From Streptantibioticus rubrisoli (lineage in GTDB: Bacteria > Actinomycetota > Actinomycetes > Streptomycetales > Streptomycetaceae): DNA of 64,000 bases. A program made the translations under genes and the position numbers. The notes under the pieces are model-generated. The model saw only the letters and a list, made by a program, of their open reading frames with translations. It ran no database searches and had not been told where the DNA came from. The stretch spans positions 19,021-83,020 of the forward strand of contig NZ_JANFNH010000029.1 of assembly GCF_024436055.1 (NCBI RefSeq), given 5' to 3'. Below, in pieces: positions 26,607-35,203 of the stretch. Position 1 is the first letter of the stretch. Every line of letters starts with the position of its first letter.

Positions 26607-28055
26607 TCAGTTGAGTTGTGCCGCCTCCTTGGGACCGACCCCGGCCAGCCGGTCCCGCCAGGCGGCGAGCGTCGCCGCGTCCGTCGGCCTGGAAGCCAGG
26701 CTGACGGCCACGTAGGCGGCCAGTGAGGCCAACAGTCCGCAGTAGACGGGCTCGTTGGCCAGCACGCCCTTCCACGCCATCAGGCCGATCACCGTCACGC
26801 CGCCCACCGCGACCGAGGCGAGCGCGCCGGCTCCGGTGCCGCGCCGCCACAGCAGGCCGCCGAGGATCGGCACCAGGAGCCCGCCGACGAGCAGGTTGTA
26901 GGCGACGGTCAGCGCCTCGACCACGTTGCTGAGCGCGGTCGCGATGCCGATCACGGCCAGGCCCATCAGCAGTATGAACAGCCGGTTGCCGCGTACCTCG
27001 TCGTGCTCGCCCTCGGTGCGCGCCGAACGGCCGCGCAGCCGCGCCCAGATGTCGTTGTTGGCCACCGTCGCGCAGGCGATCAGCGCGCCGGAAGAGGTGG
27101 ACATGACCGCGGACAGCGCCGCCGCCAGCACCAGGCCCCGTACGCCCACCGGCAGGGTGTCCTTGACGATGGTCGCGAAGGCGTCGTCGGCGTTGGTCAG
27201 CCGCGGGTACAGAGCCTTGGCCGCGGTGCCGATGACAGCCCCCGCGAGGGCGTACAGCAGACAGTATGTACCGGCGGCGGTTCCGCCCGCCCTGGCCACC
27301 TTGTCGCTGCGCGCGGTGAACACCCGCTGCCAGATGTCCTGGCCGATCAGCATGCCGAAGGTGTAGATCAGCACATAGGTGAACACGGTCTGCCCGCCGA
27401 TGCCCAGCGGGGCGAAGTACTCGTGCGGCAGCTCGGCCCGCATCCGCGCGAACCCGCCGGCCTTGACGACCGCGATCGGCAGCAGGAGCAGCAGCACACC
27501 GACCGTCTTGACCACGAACTGCACCATGTCGGTCAAGGTGATCGACCACATGCCGCCGAGCGTGGAGTAGCCGACCACGATCGCACCGCCCAGCACGATC
27601 GCCAGCGTGCGGTCCATGCCGAAGAGCACGTCGAAGATGGTGGCGTAGGCGATGGTGGAGGTGACGGCGAGCATCAGGGTGTACGCCCACATCACCACGC
27701 CCGAGATCACCCCGGCCGAGCCGCCGTACCTGAGGTCCAGCATCTGGGAGACGGTGTAGACCCGCAGCCGGGCGATGCGCGCGGAGAACAGGACGCTCAG
27801 CGCCAGCAGGCCCAGCCCGATGGTGAACACCATCCACGCGCCGGACAGGCCGTACCGGTAGCCGAGGCCGACCCCGCCGATGGTGGAGGCGCCGCCGAGC
27901 ACGATCGCCGCCATGGTGCCGGAGTACATCACCGGGCCGAGCCGCCGTCCGGCCACCAGGAAGTCGCTCTTGGAGCGGGCGCGGCGCATGCCCCACCAGC
28001 CCATGCCGAGCATGGCCAGCAGATAGGCGGCGATCACCAGGTAGTCCAGGGTCAT
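26607..28055 (-). CDS. Sodium:solute symporter (SSS family)
   Basis: This 482-residue permease has about 13 hydrophobic segments and SSS landmarks: FLVAGRRLGP after the first helix, GGASTIGGVGLGYRYG in helix 2, and GGMWSITLTDMVQF. ATG at 28055 is preferred over the ATG six bases upstream because GGAGG lies seven bases before it but touches the first one. It imports an amine, amino acid or carboxylate with sodium. As the first gene of a set with agmatinase and the ThDP enzyme, it likely brings in their substrate. It diverges from the PucR gene. Confidence 0.9.
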   Translation of the reverse strand: MTLDYLVIAAYLLAMLGMGWWGMRRARSKSDFLVAGRRLGPVMYSGTMAAIVLGGASTIGGVGLGYRYGLSGAWMVFTIGLGLLALSVLFSARIARLRVYTVSQMLDLRYGGSAGVISGVVMWAYTLMLAVTSTIAYATIFDVLFGMDRTLAIVLGGAIVVGYSTLGGMWSITLTDMVQFVVKTVGVLLLLLPIAVVKAGGFARMRAELPHEYFAPLGIGGQTVFTYVLIYTFGMLIGQDIWQRVFTARSDKVARAGGTAAGTYCLLYALAGAVIGTAAKALYPRLTNADDAFATIVKDTLPVGVRGLVLAAALSAVMSTSSGALIACATVANNDIWARLRGRSARTEGEHDEVRGNRLFILLMGLAVIGIATALSNVVEALTVAYNLLVGGLLVPILGGLLWRRGTGAGALASVAVGGVTVIGLMAWKGVLANEPVYCGLLASLAAYVAVSLASRPTDAATLAAWRDRLAGVGPKEAAQLN

Positions 28056-28169
28056 GCGCATGCCTCCACTTCGGGGGGTGCGAGTCGTGCGTTGACCCTA
28101 GGTGGCCGATGAACGGCCTTGAAGTGTACGTTTCCTCCATACGCGCCCACTGAAGTGGATGGAACATCC

Positions 28170-29675
28170 ATGGCGGAACTGACGCCTCCCACCACCGCGG
28201 TTCCACTGTCCTCGCTGCTGCTCCGTGCCGACCTCGGATTGCGGCAGGTGGCCGGACCGCCCCCGGACGAGGTCCTGCTGTACTGGGTGCACACCAGCGA
28301 GATGGCCGACCCGGTGCCGTATCTGCTGGGCGGCGAGCTGCTGCTGACCGCCGGGGTGCACTTCGCGGGCGGCACGGGGGACGCCGCCGCGAACGGCGGA
28401 TCCGACTCCGGCGGCGCCTATCTGGAGCACTATGTGGCGCGCACCGTGGAGGCGGGCGCCGCGGCCCTGGGCTTCGGTCTGGCGCCGGTGTACGACACCA
28501 CGCCGCCCGCCCTGGTGGCCGCCTGCGAGCGGCACGGGCTACCGCTGCTGGAGGTCCCGCCGCGCACCCCGTTCACGGCCGTCGCCCGGGCCGTGTGGCA
28601 GGCGATGGCCGAGGCCCGGCACCGGGAGCTGCGCCGGATCACCGAGGCACAGCAGGGGCTGGCCTCCGCCGCCGCCCGACCGGAACCGGTGCCCGCGGTA
28701 CTGCGCCAGCTCGCCCACCACCTGGACGCGCGGGCGGCGCTGATCGACCCGCGCGGTACCGAGCTGTACGCGGCCGGGCCGCCGGTGAGCCCCGAGGCGC
28801 GCACGGCACTCGACGCGCTGGCCGCCGTGGTGCGCCCGGACCGGCCGGGCGCCCCCGCGTCCGCCACCGACACCGTCGGCGGCACCCGGCTGGCCGCCTA
28901 CGCGCTGGCCGGAGGCGGTCCGGTGCTGGTGCTGGCCGCCGAACGGCGGGAGTTCCGTGAGCAGACCATCGCGGCGATGGCGGCGGTACTGCTGTCGTTG
29001 CTGACCGGCCCCTACCGCGGCGCGGGCGACGAGCGGCACACCACGGCCCTGGTGCGGCTGCTGCTGGGCGGCTCCCCGGACGAGGCCGCCGCGCTGCTCA
29101 CCGAGGCGGCGGACGGCACGCGGCGCTGGACGGTGGTGCACGCCCGCCGCCGGGGCGCCGAGACCGAAGGGCGGGCCGCCGGGGAGCTGGCGGCGGCCCT
29201 GGGCACCGCGCTGGTGGACGCGGCCGACGGCACGCTGCGGGCGCTGCTGCCCGAGGGGCGCGAGGTCACCGGGCGGCCCGGCTGGACGCTGGGGGTCAGC
29301 GAGCCGGTTCCGGCGGACGCGCTGCCCACGGCGGACGCGCAGGCCGCGGCGGCGTTGCGGCGGGCGGTGGCGCACCGGGCCGCGCTGGAGCGGCACCGGT
29401 CGGCACGGGGCGGTTTCGCCTCTCTGGTGGCGGAAGGGGAGGCGCGGGCCTATGCGGTGGCGCGGCTGGCGCCGCTGGCGGGCTCTCCGGCGCTGGTCGA
29501 CACCCTGCGCGCCTGGCTCTCGCTGCACGGCAGCTGGGATCGCACCGCCGTGGCGCTCGGGGTGCACCGCAACACCGTGCGGCAGCGCGTCGCCCGGGCC
29601 GCGGCGCTGCTGGACGCCGACCTGGACGACGCCGAGGTGCGTGCCGACCTGTGGTTTGCGCTGCGCTATGTATGA
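28170..29675 (+). CDS. PucR-family transcriptional regulator
   Basis: The 501-residue protein has an N-terminal PucR sensor domain (LRADLGLRQVAGPP, VPYLLGGELLLTAG, then HGLPLLEVPPRTPF) and the C-terminal HTH_30 domain, LRAWLSLHGSWDRTAVALGVHRNTVRQRVARAAALL. ATG at 28170 has GGATGGA upstream; a TTG further up is in frame but weak. PucR proteins activate purine, amine or amino acid catabolism. The divergent symporter-agmatinase-ThDP genes are the obvious target, across a 114-base shared promoter region. Confidence 0.9.
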   Translation: MAELTPPTTAVPLSSLLLRADLGLRQVAGPPPDEVLLYWVHTSEMADPVPYLLGGELLLTAGVHFAGGTGDAAANGGSDSGGAYLEHYVARTVEAGAAALGFGLAPVYDTTPPALVAACERHGLPLLEVPPRTPFTAVARAVWQAMAEARHRELRRITEAQQGLASAAARPEPVPAVLRQLAHHLDARAALIDPRGTELYAAGPPVSPEARTALDALAAVVRPDRPGAPASATDTVGGTRLAAYALAGGGPVLVLAAERREFREQTIAAMAAVLLSLLTGPYRGAGDERHTTALVRLLLGGSPDEAAALLTEAADGTRRWTVVHARRRGAETEGRAAGELAAALGTALVDAADGTLRALLPEGREVTGRPGWTLGVSEPVPADALPTADAQAAAALRRAVAHRAALERHRSARGGFASLVAEGEARAYAVARLAPLAGSPALVDTLRAWLSLHGSWDRTAVALGVHRNTVRQRVARAAALLDADLDDAEVRADLWFALRYV

Positions 29676-29785
29676 GCGCGACGGTTATGCGCGGCCGTCG
29701 CGGTAAACCACCCGGTAGGGTCACGCCTTCGTTGCGATTGGCCACTGGTCGTACGTCCGTTCCCCGGCACGAGACAATGGGCGGT

Positions 29786-30574
29786 ATGCCGACAGTTCGC
29801 ACTCCGTCCCGCCAGGCCCTGATCGACCACCTCGTACGGACCCGGATCGCCGGGGACGTCGCCACCCCTCGCGAGAACAACCTTGAGCACTACCGCGAGT
29901 TGGCGGCCGGTAACCGCTACTACTGGCTGGGGCTGGAGCTCGGCGACCGCTGGACCGACGAGGACGCCGTGCTGAAGGTGATGGCCGAGCGCTGCGGCGT
30001 GGTCGCCGACCCGGCGCACCGGACCGGGCAGGACACCATCGACCCGGAGCTGACCGTCGAGGCGCTGGAGCGGATGGCCGTCGTGCTGCGCAAGGCCGCT
30101 GCCGGGAAGCAGCGGGTACTGCTCGCCACCGGTCACCCGGGTGGCCTACTGGGCGTCCACCTCGCGACGGCCGCCGCGCTGCGCGCCGCGGGGTGCGAGA
30201 TCGTCGGGATTCCCCAGGGCCTGCGCGCGGACGACGGCCGGGTGCTGCAGATGGGCGGCGTCGCCATGGTGCTGCGCGGCGCCGCGCTGGTGCACACCCA
30301 CTCCCCCGACCCCATGGCGGCGATCCTGGACGCCATGGAGCGGGAGGGTCGCCCGCTGCCGCATCTGGTGGTGGCCGACCACGGCTGGGCCGGGTGCGCG
30401 GGCCAGCGCGGCATCGAGGCGGTGGGCTACGCGGACTGCAACGACCCGGCGCTGTTCCTCGGCGAGGCGGAGGGCTCGCTGCGGGTCACGGTTCCGCTGG
30501 ACGACCACGTGGAGCCAGGGCACTACGAGCCGATGACCGCCTATCTGCTGTCGGCCGCGGGGCTGGCCGAATAG
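29786..30574 (+). CDS. Putative phosphatase-like protein of a Streptomyces-conserved family
   Basis: The 262-residue protein is well conserved among streptomycetes and usually named a phosphatase, but I see no classical phosphatase signature. Notable blocks are IAGDVATPRENNL, YWLGLELGDRW, ATGHPGGLLGVH, LVHTHSPDP and VVADHGWAGCAGQRG. The repeated His, Asp and Gly residues could bind a metal. The ATG at 29786 has only a weak GGGCGG upstream. It is cytoplasmic by lack of signal sequences. It stands alone, 110 bases downstream of the PucR gene. Confidence 0.7.
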   Translation: MPTVRTPSRQALIDHLVRTRIAGDVATPRENNLEHYRELAAGNRYYWLGLELGDRWTDEDAVLKVMAERCGVVADPAHRTGQDTIDPELTVEALERMAVVLRKAAAGKQRVLLATGHPGGLLGVHLATAAALRAAGCEIVGIPQGLRADDGRVLQMGGVAMVLRGAALVHTHSPDPMAAILDAMEREGRPLPHLVVADHGWAGCAGQRGIEAVGYADCNDPALFLGEAEGSLRVTVPLDDHVEPGHYEPMTAYLLSAAGLAE

Positions 30575-30732
30575 CCGGTTCGGCACCGCCGGTCCACGCC
30601 GCGGGGGTTGTCCGCCGACGCGACGGAATGCCTTTACCGCCGCGGCGGCGAGCGGTCACGGTGACGGTGAGCGGTGCCTGTTCAACCGCCGTGTTCCACA
30701 AGCGCGTTGTCCCCGGAGTCCGCCGTAGGGGC

Positions 30733-31605
30733 TCACCGCGGCACCCGTACCAGGCCCTCCTGGATCACCGAGACGGCGAGTTGGCCGTCCTGGGTGTAGA
30801 TCCGTGCCGTGCCCAGACCGCGGCCGCCTGACGCCGACGGGCTCTGCTGGTCGTACAGCAACCACTCGTCGGCGCGGAACGGCCGGTGGAACCACATGGC
30901 GTGGTCCAGGCTGGCGCCCACCACGTCGCCGACCGCCCAGCCGCCACGGCCATGCGCCAGCAGGATGGAGTCCAGCAGCGTCATGTCCGACACATAGGTG
31001 GCCAGGCACACGTGCAGCAGCGGATCGTCGTCCAGTTTGCCGCGGGTACGGAACCAAACCTGTGAGCGCGGCTCGCGCCGCTGCCCGGCGGTCAGGAACG
31101 GCGGGTCCTGCGCGTACCGCAGGTCGACCGCCGCACGGGCCTCCAGCAGCCGGTCCACCACGGTCGGGTCGGGGAACCGGTCGGCGTGCTCGGGCAGCAG
31201 TTCCTCGGCGGTCGGCAGCGACTCGGGATCCGGCGCGGGCGGCATCGGCTCCTGGTGCTCCAGCCCTTCCTCAGGGGTCTGGAAGGACGCCGACAGGTGG
31301 AAGATCGGCTGACCGTGCTGGATCGCCACCACCCGACGGGTGGTGAAGGAGCGCCCGTCGCGGATCCGGTCCACGTCGTAGACGATCGGCGCGCCCGGGT
31401 CGCCGGGGCGCAGGAAGTAGGCGTGCAGCGAGTGCGCGTGCCGCTCCTCGGGTACCGTGCGGCCAGCCGCGACCAGCGCCTGGGCGGCGACCTGGCCGCC
31501 GAAGACCCTGGGCACCAGGGCGGCGCGGCTGGTGCCCCGGAAGATGTCCCGTTCGATCGGCTCCAGGTCGAGCAGTTCGAGCAGGGAACGCAGTGGTTCG
31601 TTCAT
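30733..31605 (-). CDS. tesB: Acyl-CoA thioesterase II
   Basis: A 290-residue double-hotdog thioesterase that cleaves acyl-CoA to the free acid and CoA. The N-terminal hotdog carries FRGTSRAALVPRVFGGQVAAQALVAA, and HAHSLHAYFLRPGDP is the family block. The C-terminal hotdog has GWAVGDVVGASLDHAMWFHRPFRADEWLLYD, with the catalytic Asp region. It follows the acyl-CoA dehydrogenase gene by 10 bases, and the two are likely co-transcribed. Confidence 0.93.
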   Translation of the reverse strand: MNEPLRSLLELLDLEPIERDIFRGTSRAALVPRVFGGQVAAQALVAAGRTVPEERHAHSLHAYFLRPGDPGAPIVYDVDRIRDGRSFTTRRVVAIQHGQPIFHLSASFQTPEEGLEHQEPMPPAPDPESLPTAEELLPEHADRFPDPTVVDRLLEARAAVDLRYAQDPPFLTAGQRREPRSQVWFRTRGKLDDDPLLHVCLATYVSDMTLLDSILLAHGRGGWAVGDVVGASLDHAMWFHRPFRADEWLLYDQQSPSASGGRGLGTARIYTQDGQLAVSVIQEGLVRVPR

Positions 31606-31615
31606 CGCGCCGTGG

Positions 31616-32773
31616 TCACAGTCCGAGCGACTTGGCGATGATGGAGCGCATGACCTCGCTGGTGCCGCCGTAGATGCGGGTGACGCGGGTGTCGGCGTAC
31701 AGCCGGGCGATCGGGTACTCCATCATGTAGCCGTAGCCGCCGTGCAGTTGGAGGCACTTGTCGATGACGCGGGCGGCGACCTCGGTGCAGAACAGCTTGG
31801 CGGAGGCGGCGTCGGCGGCGGTCAACTCCCCGGCGTCGTGGGCCTCCAGCGCCCGGTCGACCACCGCCTGCGCGGCGTCCACCTCGGCCTTGCAGTCGGC
31901 CAGCACGAACTTGGTGTTCTGGAACTCCGCGACGGTCTTGCCGAAGACGGTGCGCTCCCTGACGTACTCGGTCGCGAACCGTACGGCCGCGGACGCCTGG
32001 GCGTAGGCGCTGACGGCGATGCCCAGGCGCTCCTGCGGGAGGTTGTGGGCGAGGTAGCCGAACGCCTTGCCCTCCTCGCCCAGCAGGTCCTCCACCGGTA
32101 CCTTGACGTCGGTGAAGGACAGTTCGGCGGTGTCGGAGGCCTTCAGGCCCAGCTTCTCCAGCTTGCGGCCGACCGCGTATCCCTCGCTCTTGGTGTCCAC
32201 CACGAGGATCGAGATCCCACCGCGCCGGTCCTGCGGGTCCGGCGGCGAGGTGCGGCAGCAGACCAGGACGCGGTCGGCGAGCACGCCGCCGGTGATGAAG
32301 GTCTTGGCGCCGTTGAGCACGTAGTGCGTGCCGTCCTCGGACAGCTTGGCGGTGGTCTTCATTCCGGCCAGGTCGGAGCCGGTGCCGGGTTCGGTCATGG
32401 CGATGGCGGTCATGATCTCGCCGCTGACGAACCCGGGCAGCCAGCGCTTCTTCTGCTCGTCGTTGGCGTACTTGAGCAGGTACGGCAAGCAGAGCGCGGT
32501 GTGCACGCTGCTGCCGCCGAAGCTCACCCCGGCGCGGGCCAGTTCCTCGGTGATGACGGCGTTGAACTTGAAGCTGCGCTCGCCCGCGCCGCCGTACTCC
32601 TCGGGCACCTCGATGCCGAAGACGCCCAGCTCACCGAGCTTGTAGTAGAAGTCACGCGGTGCGTGCCCGGCCGCTTCCCACTCGTGGTAGACCGGCGCGA
32701 CCTCGGCGGCGATGAAGTCGCGGATCGTGGAACGGAACGCCTCGTGGTCCTCGTGGAAAACCGTGCGACGCAC
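31616..32773 (-). CDS. Acyl-CoA dehydrogenase
   Basis: The 385-residue flavoenzyme introduces the first double bond in acyl-CoA. It has AMTEPGTGSDLAGMKTTA (FAD/substrate signature 1) and QLHGGYGYMMEYPIARLYADTRVTRIYGGTSEVM (signature 2), in which the GGTSE-type loop and catalytic Glu region are present. GTG at 32773 has GGGGAGGC four bases upstream and is a better start than the more distant ATG. The gene lies 10 bases before tesB. A TetR gene follows 82 bases upstream on the same strand. Confidence 0.93.
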   Translation of the reverse strand: MRRTVFHEDHEAFRSTIRDFIAAEVAPVYHEWEAAGHAPRDFYYKLGELGVFGIEVPEEYGGAGERSFKFNAVITEELARAGVSFGGSSVHTALCLPYLLKYANDEQKKRWLPGFVSGEIMTAIAMTEPGTGSDLAGMKTTAKLSEDGTHYVLNGAKTFITGGVLADRVLVCCRTSPPDPQDRRGGISILVVDTKSEGYAVGRKLEKLGLKASDTAELSFTDVKVPVEDLLGEEGKAFGYLAHNLPQERLGIAVSAYAQASAAVRFATEYVRERTVFGKTVAEFQNTKFVLADCKAEVDAAQAVVDRALEAHDAGELTAADAASAKLFCTEVAARVIDKCLQLHGGYGYMMEYPIARLYADTRVTRIYGGTSEVMRSIIAKSLGL

Positions 32774-32855
32774 TTGCGCCTCCCCATGGGCGAGTTTCAG
32801 CCTAAGCAAGCGCTCAGCAAGTTACTTCCCGGTTAGCGATCTGTCCAGGGCCGCA

Positions 32856-33455
32856 CTACCGGGCGACGGAGCCGTCCAGGGCGGCGAAGGCGCCGAGCGC
32901 GAGGCGACGCAGCAGCGCACCGGCGGCCTGCCGACCGGGCAGCTCACCGCTCAGGCCGAGATGCGGCGTGGAGTTGAGCAGGCCGAACACCGCGTGCACC
33001 GCGGCCCGCGCCTCGACCTCGGTGGCGTCCGGATGGCGCTGGCGCACCACCTCGACCCACAACTCGACGTACTGCCGCTGCAGTTGGCGCACCAGCTTGC
33101 GGTCGGAGTCCCGCAGTCGGTCCAGCTCGCGGTCGTGCAGCACGATCAGCGGCCGGTCGTCCAGGGCGAACTCGGCATGGCCGCGCACCAGCGCGTCCAG
33201 CGCGTGCTCCGGGTCCGCCGCCTCGGCCACCCGGCGCTTGCCCTCGGCGAGCAACCGGCCGCTGATGCCGACCAGCAGCTCGGCGAGCATCGCGTCCTTG
33301 CCCGCGAAGTGCCGGTAGAGGCCGGGACCGCTGATGCCGACCGCCGCACCGATCTCGTCGACGCCGACGCCGTGGAAACCGCGCTCGGCGAACAGCTGCG
33401 CGGCTTCTTTGAGGATCTGCTCACGCCGGGTCGCCCCGGCCTTCGTCGGCTGCAT
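32856..33455 (-). CDS. TetR-family repressor of the leucine/acyl-CoA genes
   Basis: A 199-residue TetR protein: REQILKEAAQLFAERGFHGVGVDEIGAAVGISGPGLYRHFAGKD is a clear helix-turn-helix with the YRHF motif. The ligand domain (HAEFALDDRPLIVLHDREL) belongs to the type that senses acyl-CoA or fatty acid intermediates. It diverges from the MCC operon across 98 bases that hold a 45-bp nested inverted repeat. Control of both the MCC operon and itself is strongly suggested. Confidence 0.9.
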   Translation of the reverse strand: MQPTKAGATRREQILKEAAQLFAERGFHGVGVDEIGAAVGISGPGLYRHFAGKDAMLAELLVGISGRLLAEGKRRVAEAADPEHALDALVRGHAEFALDDRPLIVLHDRELDRLRDSDRKLVRQLQRQYVELWVEVVRQRHPDATEVEARAAVHAVFGLLNSTPHLGLSGELPGRQAAGALLRRLALGAFAALDGSVAR

Positions 33456-33477
33456 GAAATTAATTGTAGACAGGGCC

Positions 33478-33522
33478 GTTAGCGGGCGTTAACCTGAGGT
33501 CATCAGGTTAACGACCACTAAC
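33478..33522. promoter_or_regulatory. Nested inverted repeat operator between the TetR gene and the MCC operon
   Basis: The core has perfect 11-bp arms: CGTTAACCTGA (33487-33497) and TCAGGTTAACG (33503-33513) around GGTCA. Outer arms GTTAG (33478-33482) and CTAAC (33518-33522) extend the symmetry to 45 bp with few mismatches. The GTTAG and GTTAACG units look like four half-sites, enough for two TetR dimers. It ends 32 bases before the carboxyltransferase start. Confidence 0.75.
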
Positions 33523-33553
33523 ATCCGCGCCGTGGGCAAGGGGGCTCAAGGCA

Positions 33554-35191
33554 ATGCGTGACACGGCACCACCCGCGCTGCGCAGCGCGGTCGACCCGGC
33601 ATCCGAGGCCTTCGCGGCCAACGCGGCCGCGCACGCCGAACTGGCGGCCGGGCTGCGCGAGAAGCTCGCCGCCGCCCGGCTCGGCGGCGGCGAGAAGGCG
33701 CGCGCCCGGCACACCGCGCGCGGCAAGCTGCTGCCGCGGGACCGGGTGGACGGGCTGCTGGACCCGGGCTCACCCTTCCTCGAGCTGGCCCCGCTGGCAG
33801 CGGACGGGATGTACGACGGGCAGGCGCCCGCGGCCGGAGTGATCGCCGGTATCGGCCGGGTGGCGGGCCGCGAGGTGGTGGTCGTCGCCAACGACGCCAC
33901 GGTCAAGGGCGGCACCTACTACCCGATCACGGTCAAGAAGCATCTGCGCGCCCAGGAGGTGGCGCTGGACAACCGGCTGCCGTGCGTCTACCTGGTGGAC
34001 TCCGGCGGCGCCTTCCTGCCGCGCCAGGACGAGGTCTTCCCGGACCGCGAGCACTTCGGCCGGATCTTCTACAACCAGGCCACGATGTCCGCCCGGGGCA
34101 TCCCGCAGATCGCGGCGGTGCTGGGCTCCTGCACGGCGGGCGGTGCGTACGTCCCGGCGATGAGCGACGAGGCGGTGATCGTCCGCAACCAGGGCACCAT
34201 CTTCCTCGGCGGCCCGCCGCTGGTGAAGGCGGCCACAGGAGAGGTGGTCACCGCCGAGGAGTTGGGCGGCGGAGAGGTGCACTCCAAGGTCTCCGGAGTC
34301 ACCGACCACCTGGCGCAGGACGACGCACACGCACTGCGCATCGTGCGGAACATCGTCGGCACCCTGCCAGAGCGCGGCCCGCTGCCCTGGTCGGTAACTC
34401 CGGTCGAGGAACCAGCCGTTGACCCCGCCGGGCTGTACGGCGCGGTGCCGGTCGACCCGCGCACCCCGTACGACGTGCGGGAGGTCATCGCCCGGCTGGT
34501 GGACGGCAGCCGGTTCGCCGAGTTCAAGGCGGAGTACGGCACCACCCTGGTCACCGGCTTCGCCCGGCTGCACGGCCACCCGGTGGGCATCGTCGCCAAC
34601 AACGGCATCCTCTTCGCCGAATCGGCGCTCAAGGGCGCGCACTTCATCGAACTGTGCGACCAGCGCGGCATCCCGCTGCTGTTCCTGCAGAACATCTCCG
34701 GCTTCATGGTCGGCAGGCAGTACGAGGCGGGCGGCATCGCCAAGCACGGTGCCAAGATGGTCACCGCCGTCGCCTGCACCCGGGTGCCGAAGCTGACCGT
34801 GGTGATCGGCGGCTCCTATGGCGCGGGTAACTACTCGATGTGCGGCCGGGCCTACTCCCCCCGCTTCCTGTGGATGTGGCCCAACGCGAAGATCTCGGTG
34901 ATGGGCGGCGAACAGGCCGCCTCCGTGCTCGCCACCGTCAAGCGGGACCAGATGGAGGCGGCGGGCGAACAGTGGCCCATCGAGGAGGAGGAGCGCTTCA
35001 AGGCCCCGATCCGCGCCCAGTACGAATCTCAGGGCAACGCCTACTACGCGACCGCCCGGCTCTGGGACGACGGGGTGATCGACCCGCTGGAGACCCGCAC
35101 GGTCCTCGGCCTGGCCCTGACGGCCTGCGCCAACGCGCCCATTCCACAACGGGATCCACTGGCTCCCGGCTACGGCGTCTTCCGGATGTAG
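33554..35191 (+). CDS. Acyl-CoA carboxylase carboxyltransferase, methylcrotonyl-CoA carboxylase beta type
   Basis: This 545-residue subunit transfers CO2 from biotin to an acyl-CoA. The two crotonase-like halves are clear: [29 protein letters not shown] and [21 protein letters not shown] in the first, [29 protein letters not shown] and [19 protein letters not shown] in the second. The SGGAFLP and GNYSMCGRA blocks are characteristic of methylcrotonyl-CoA rather than propionyl-CoA enzymes. The alpha subunit, HMG-CoA lyase and an acyl-CoA dehydrogenase follow, so this is the leucine-degradation operon (liu/accD1 type). Confidence 0.93.
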   Translation: MRDTAPPALRSAVDPASEAFAANAAAHAELAAGLREKLAAARLGGGEKARARHTARGKLLPRDRVDGLLDPGSPFLELAPLAADGMYDGQAPAAGVIAGIGRVAGREVVVVANDATVKGGTYYPITVKKHLRAQEVALDNRLPCVYLVDSGGAFLPRQDEVFPDREHFGRIFYNQATMSARGIPQIAAVLGSCTAGGAYVPAMSDEAVIVRNQGTIFLGGPPLVKAATGEVVTAEELGGGEVHSKVSGVTDHLAQDDAHALRIVRNIVGTLPERGPLPWSVTPVEEPAVDPAGLYGAVPVDPRTPYDVREVIARLVDGSRFAEFKAEYGTTLVTGFARLHGHPVGIVANNGILFAESALKGAHFIELCDQRGIPLLFLQNISGFMVGRQYEAGGIAKHGAKMVTAVACTRVPKLTVVIGGSYGAGNYSMCGRAYSPRFLWMWPNAKISVMGGEQAASVLATVKRDQMEAAGEQWPIEEEERFKAPIRAQYESQGNAYYATARLWDDGVIDPLETRTVLGLALTACANAPIPQRDPLAPGYGVFRM

Positions 35192-35203
35192 GGGGATCAC
35201 CAG

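Noticed and set aside
32801..32828. AAGCAAGCGCT element before the acyl-CoA dehydrogenase gene as a TetR operator
   Set aside because: Only the AGCGCT core is symmetric; the flanks do not pair, so a palindromic operator is not supported.
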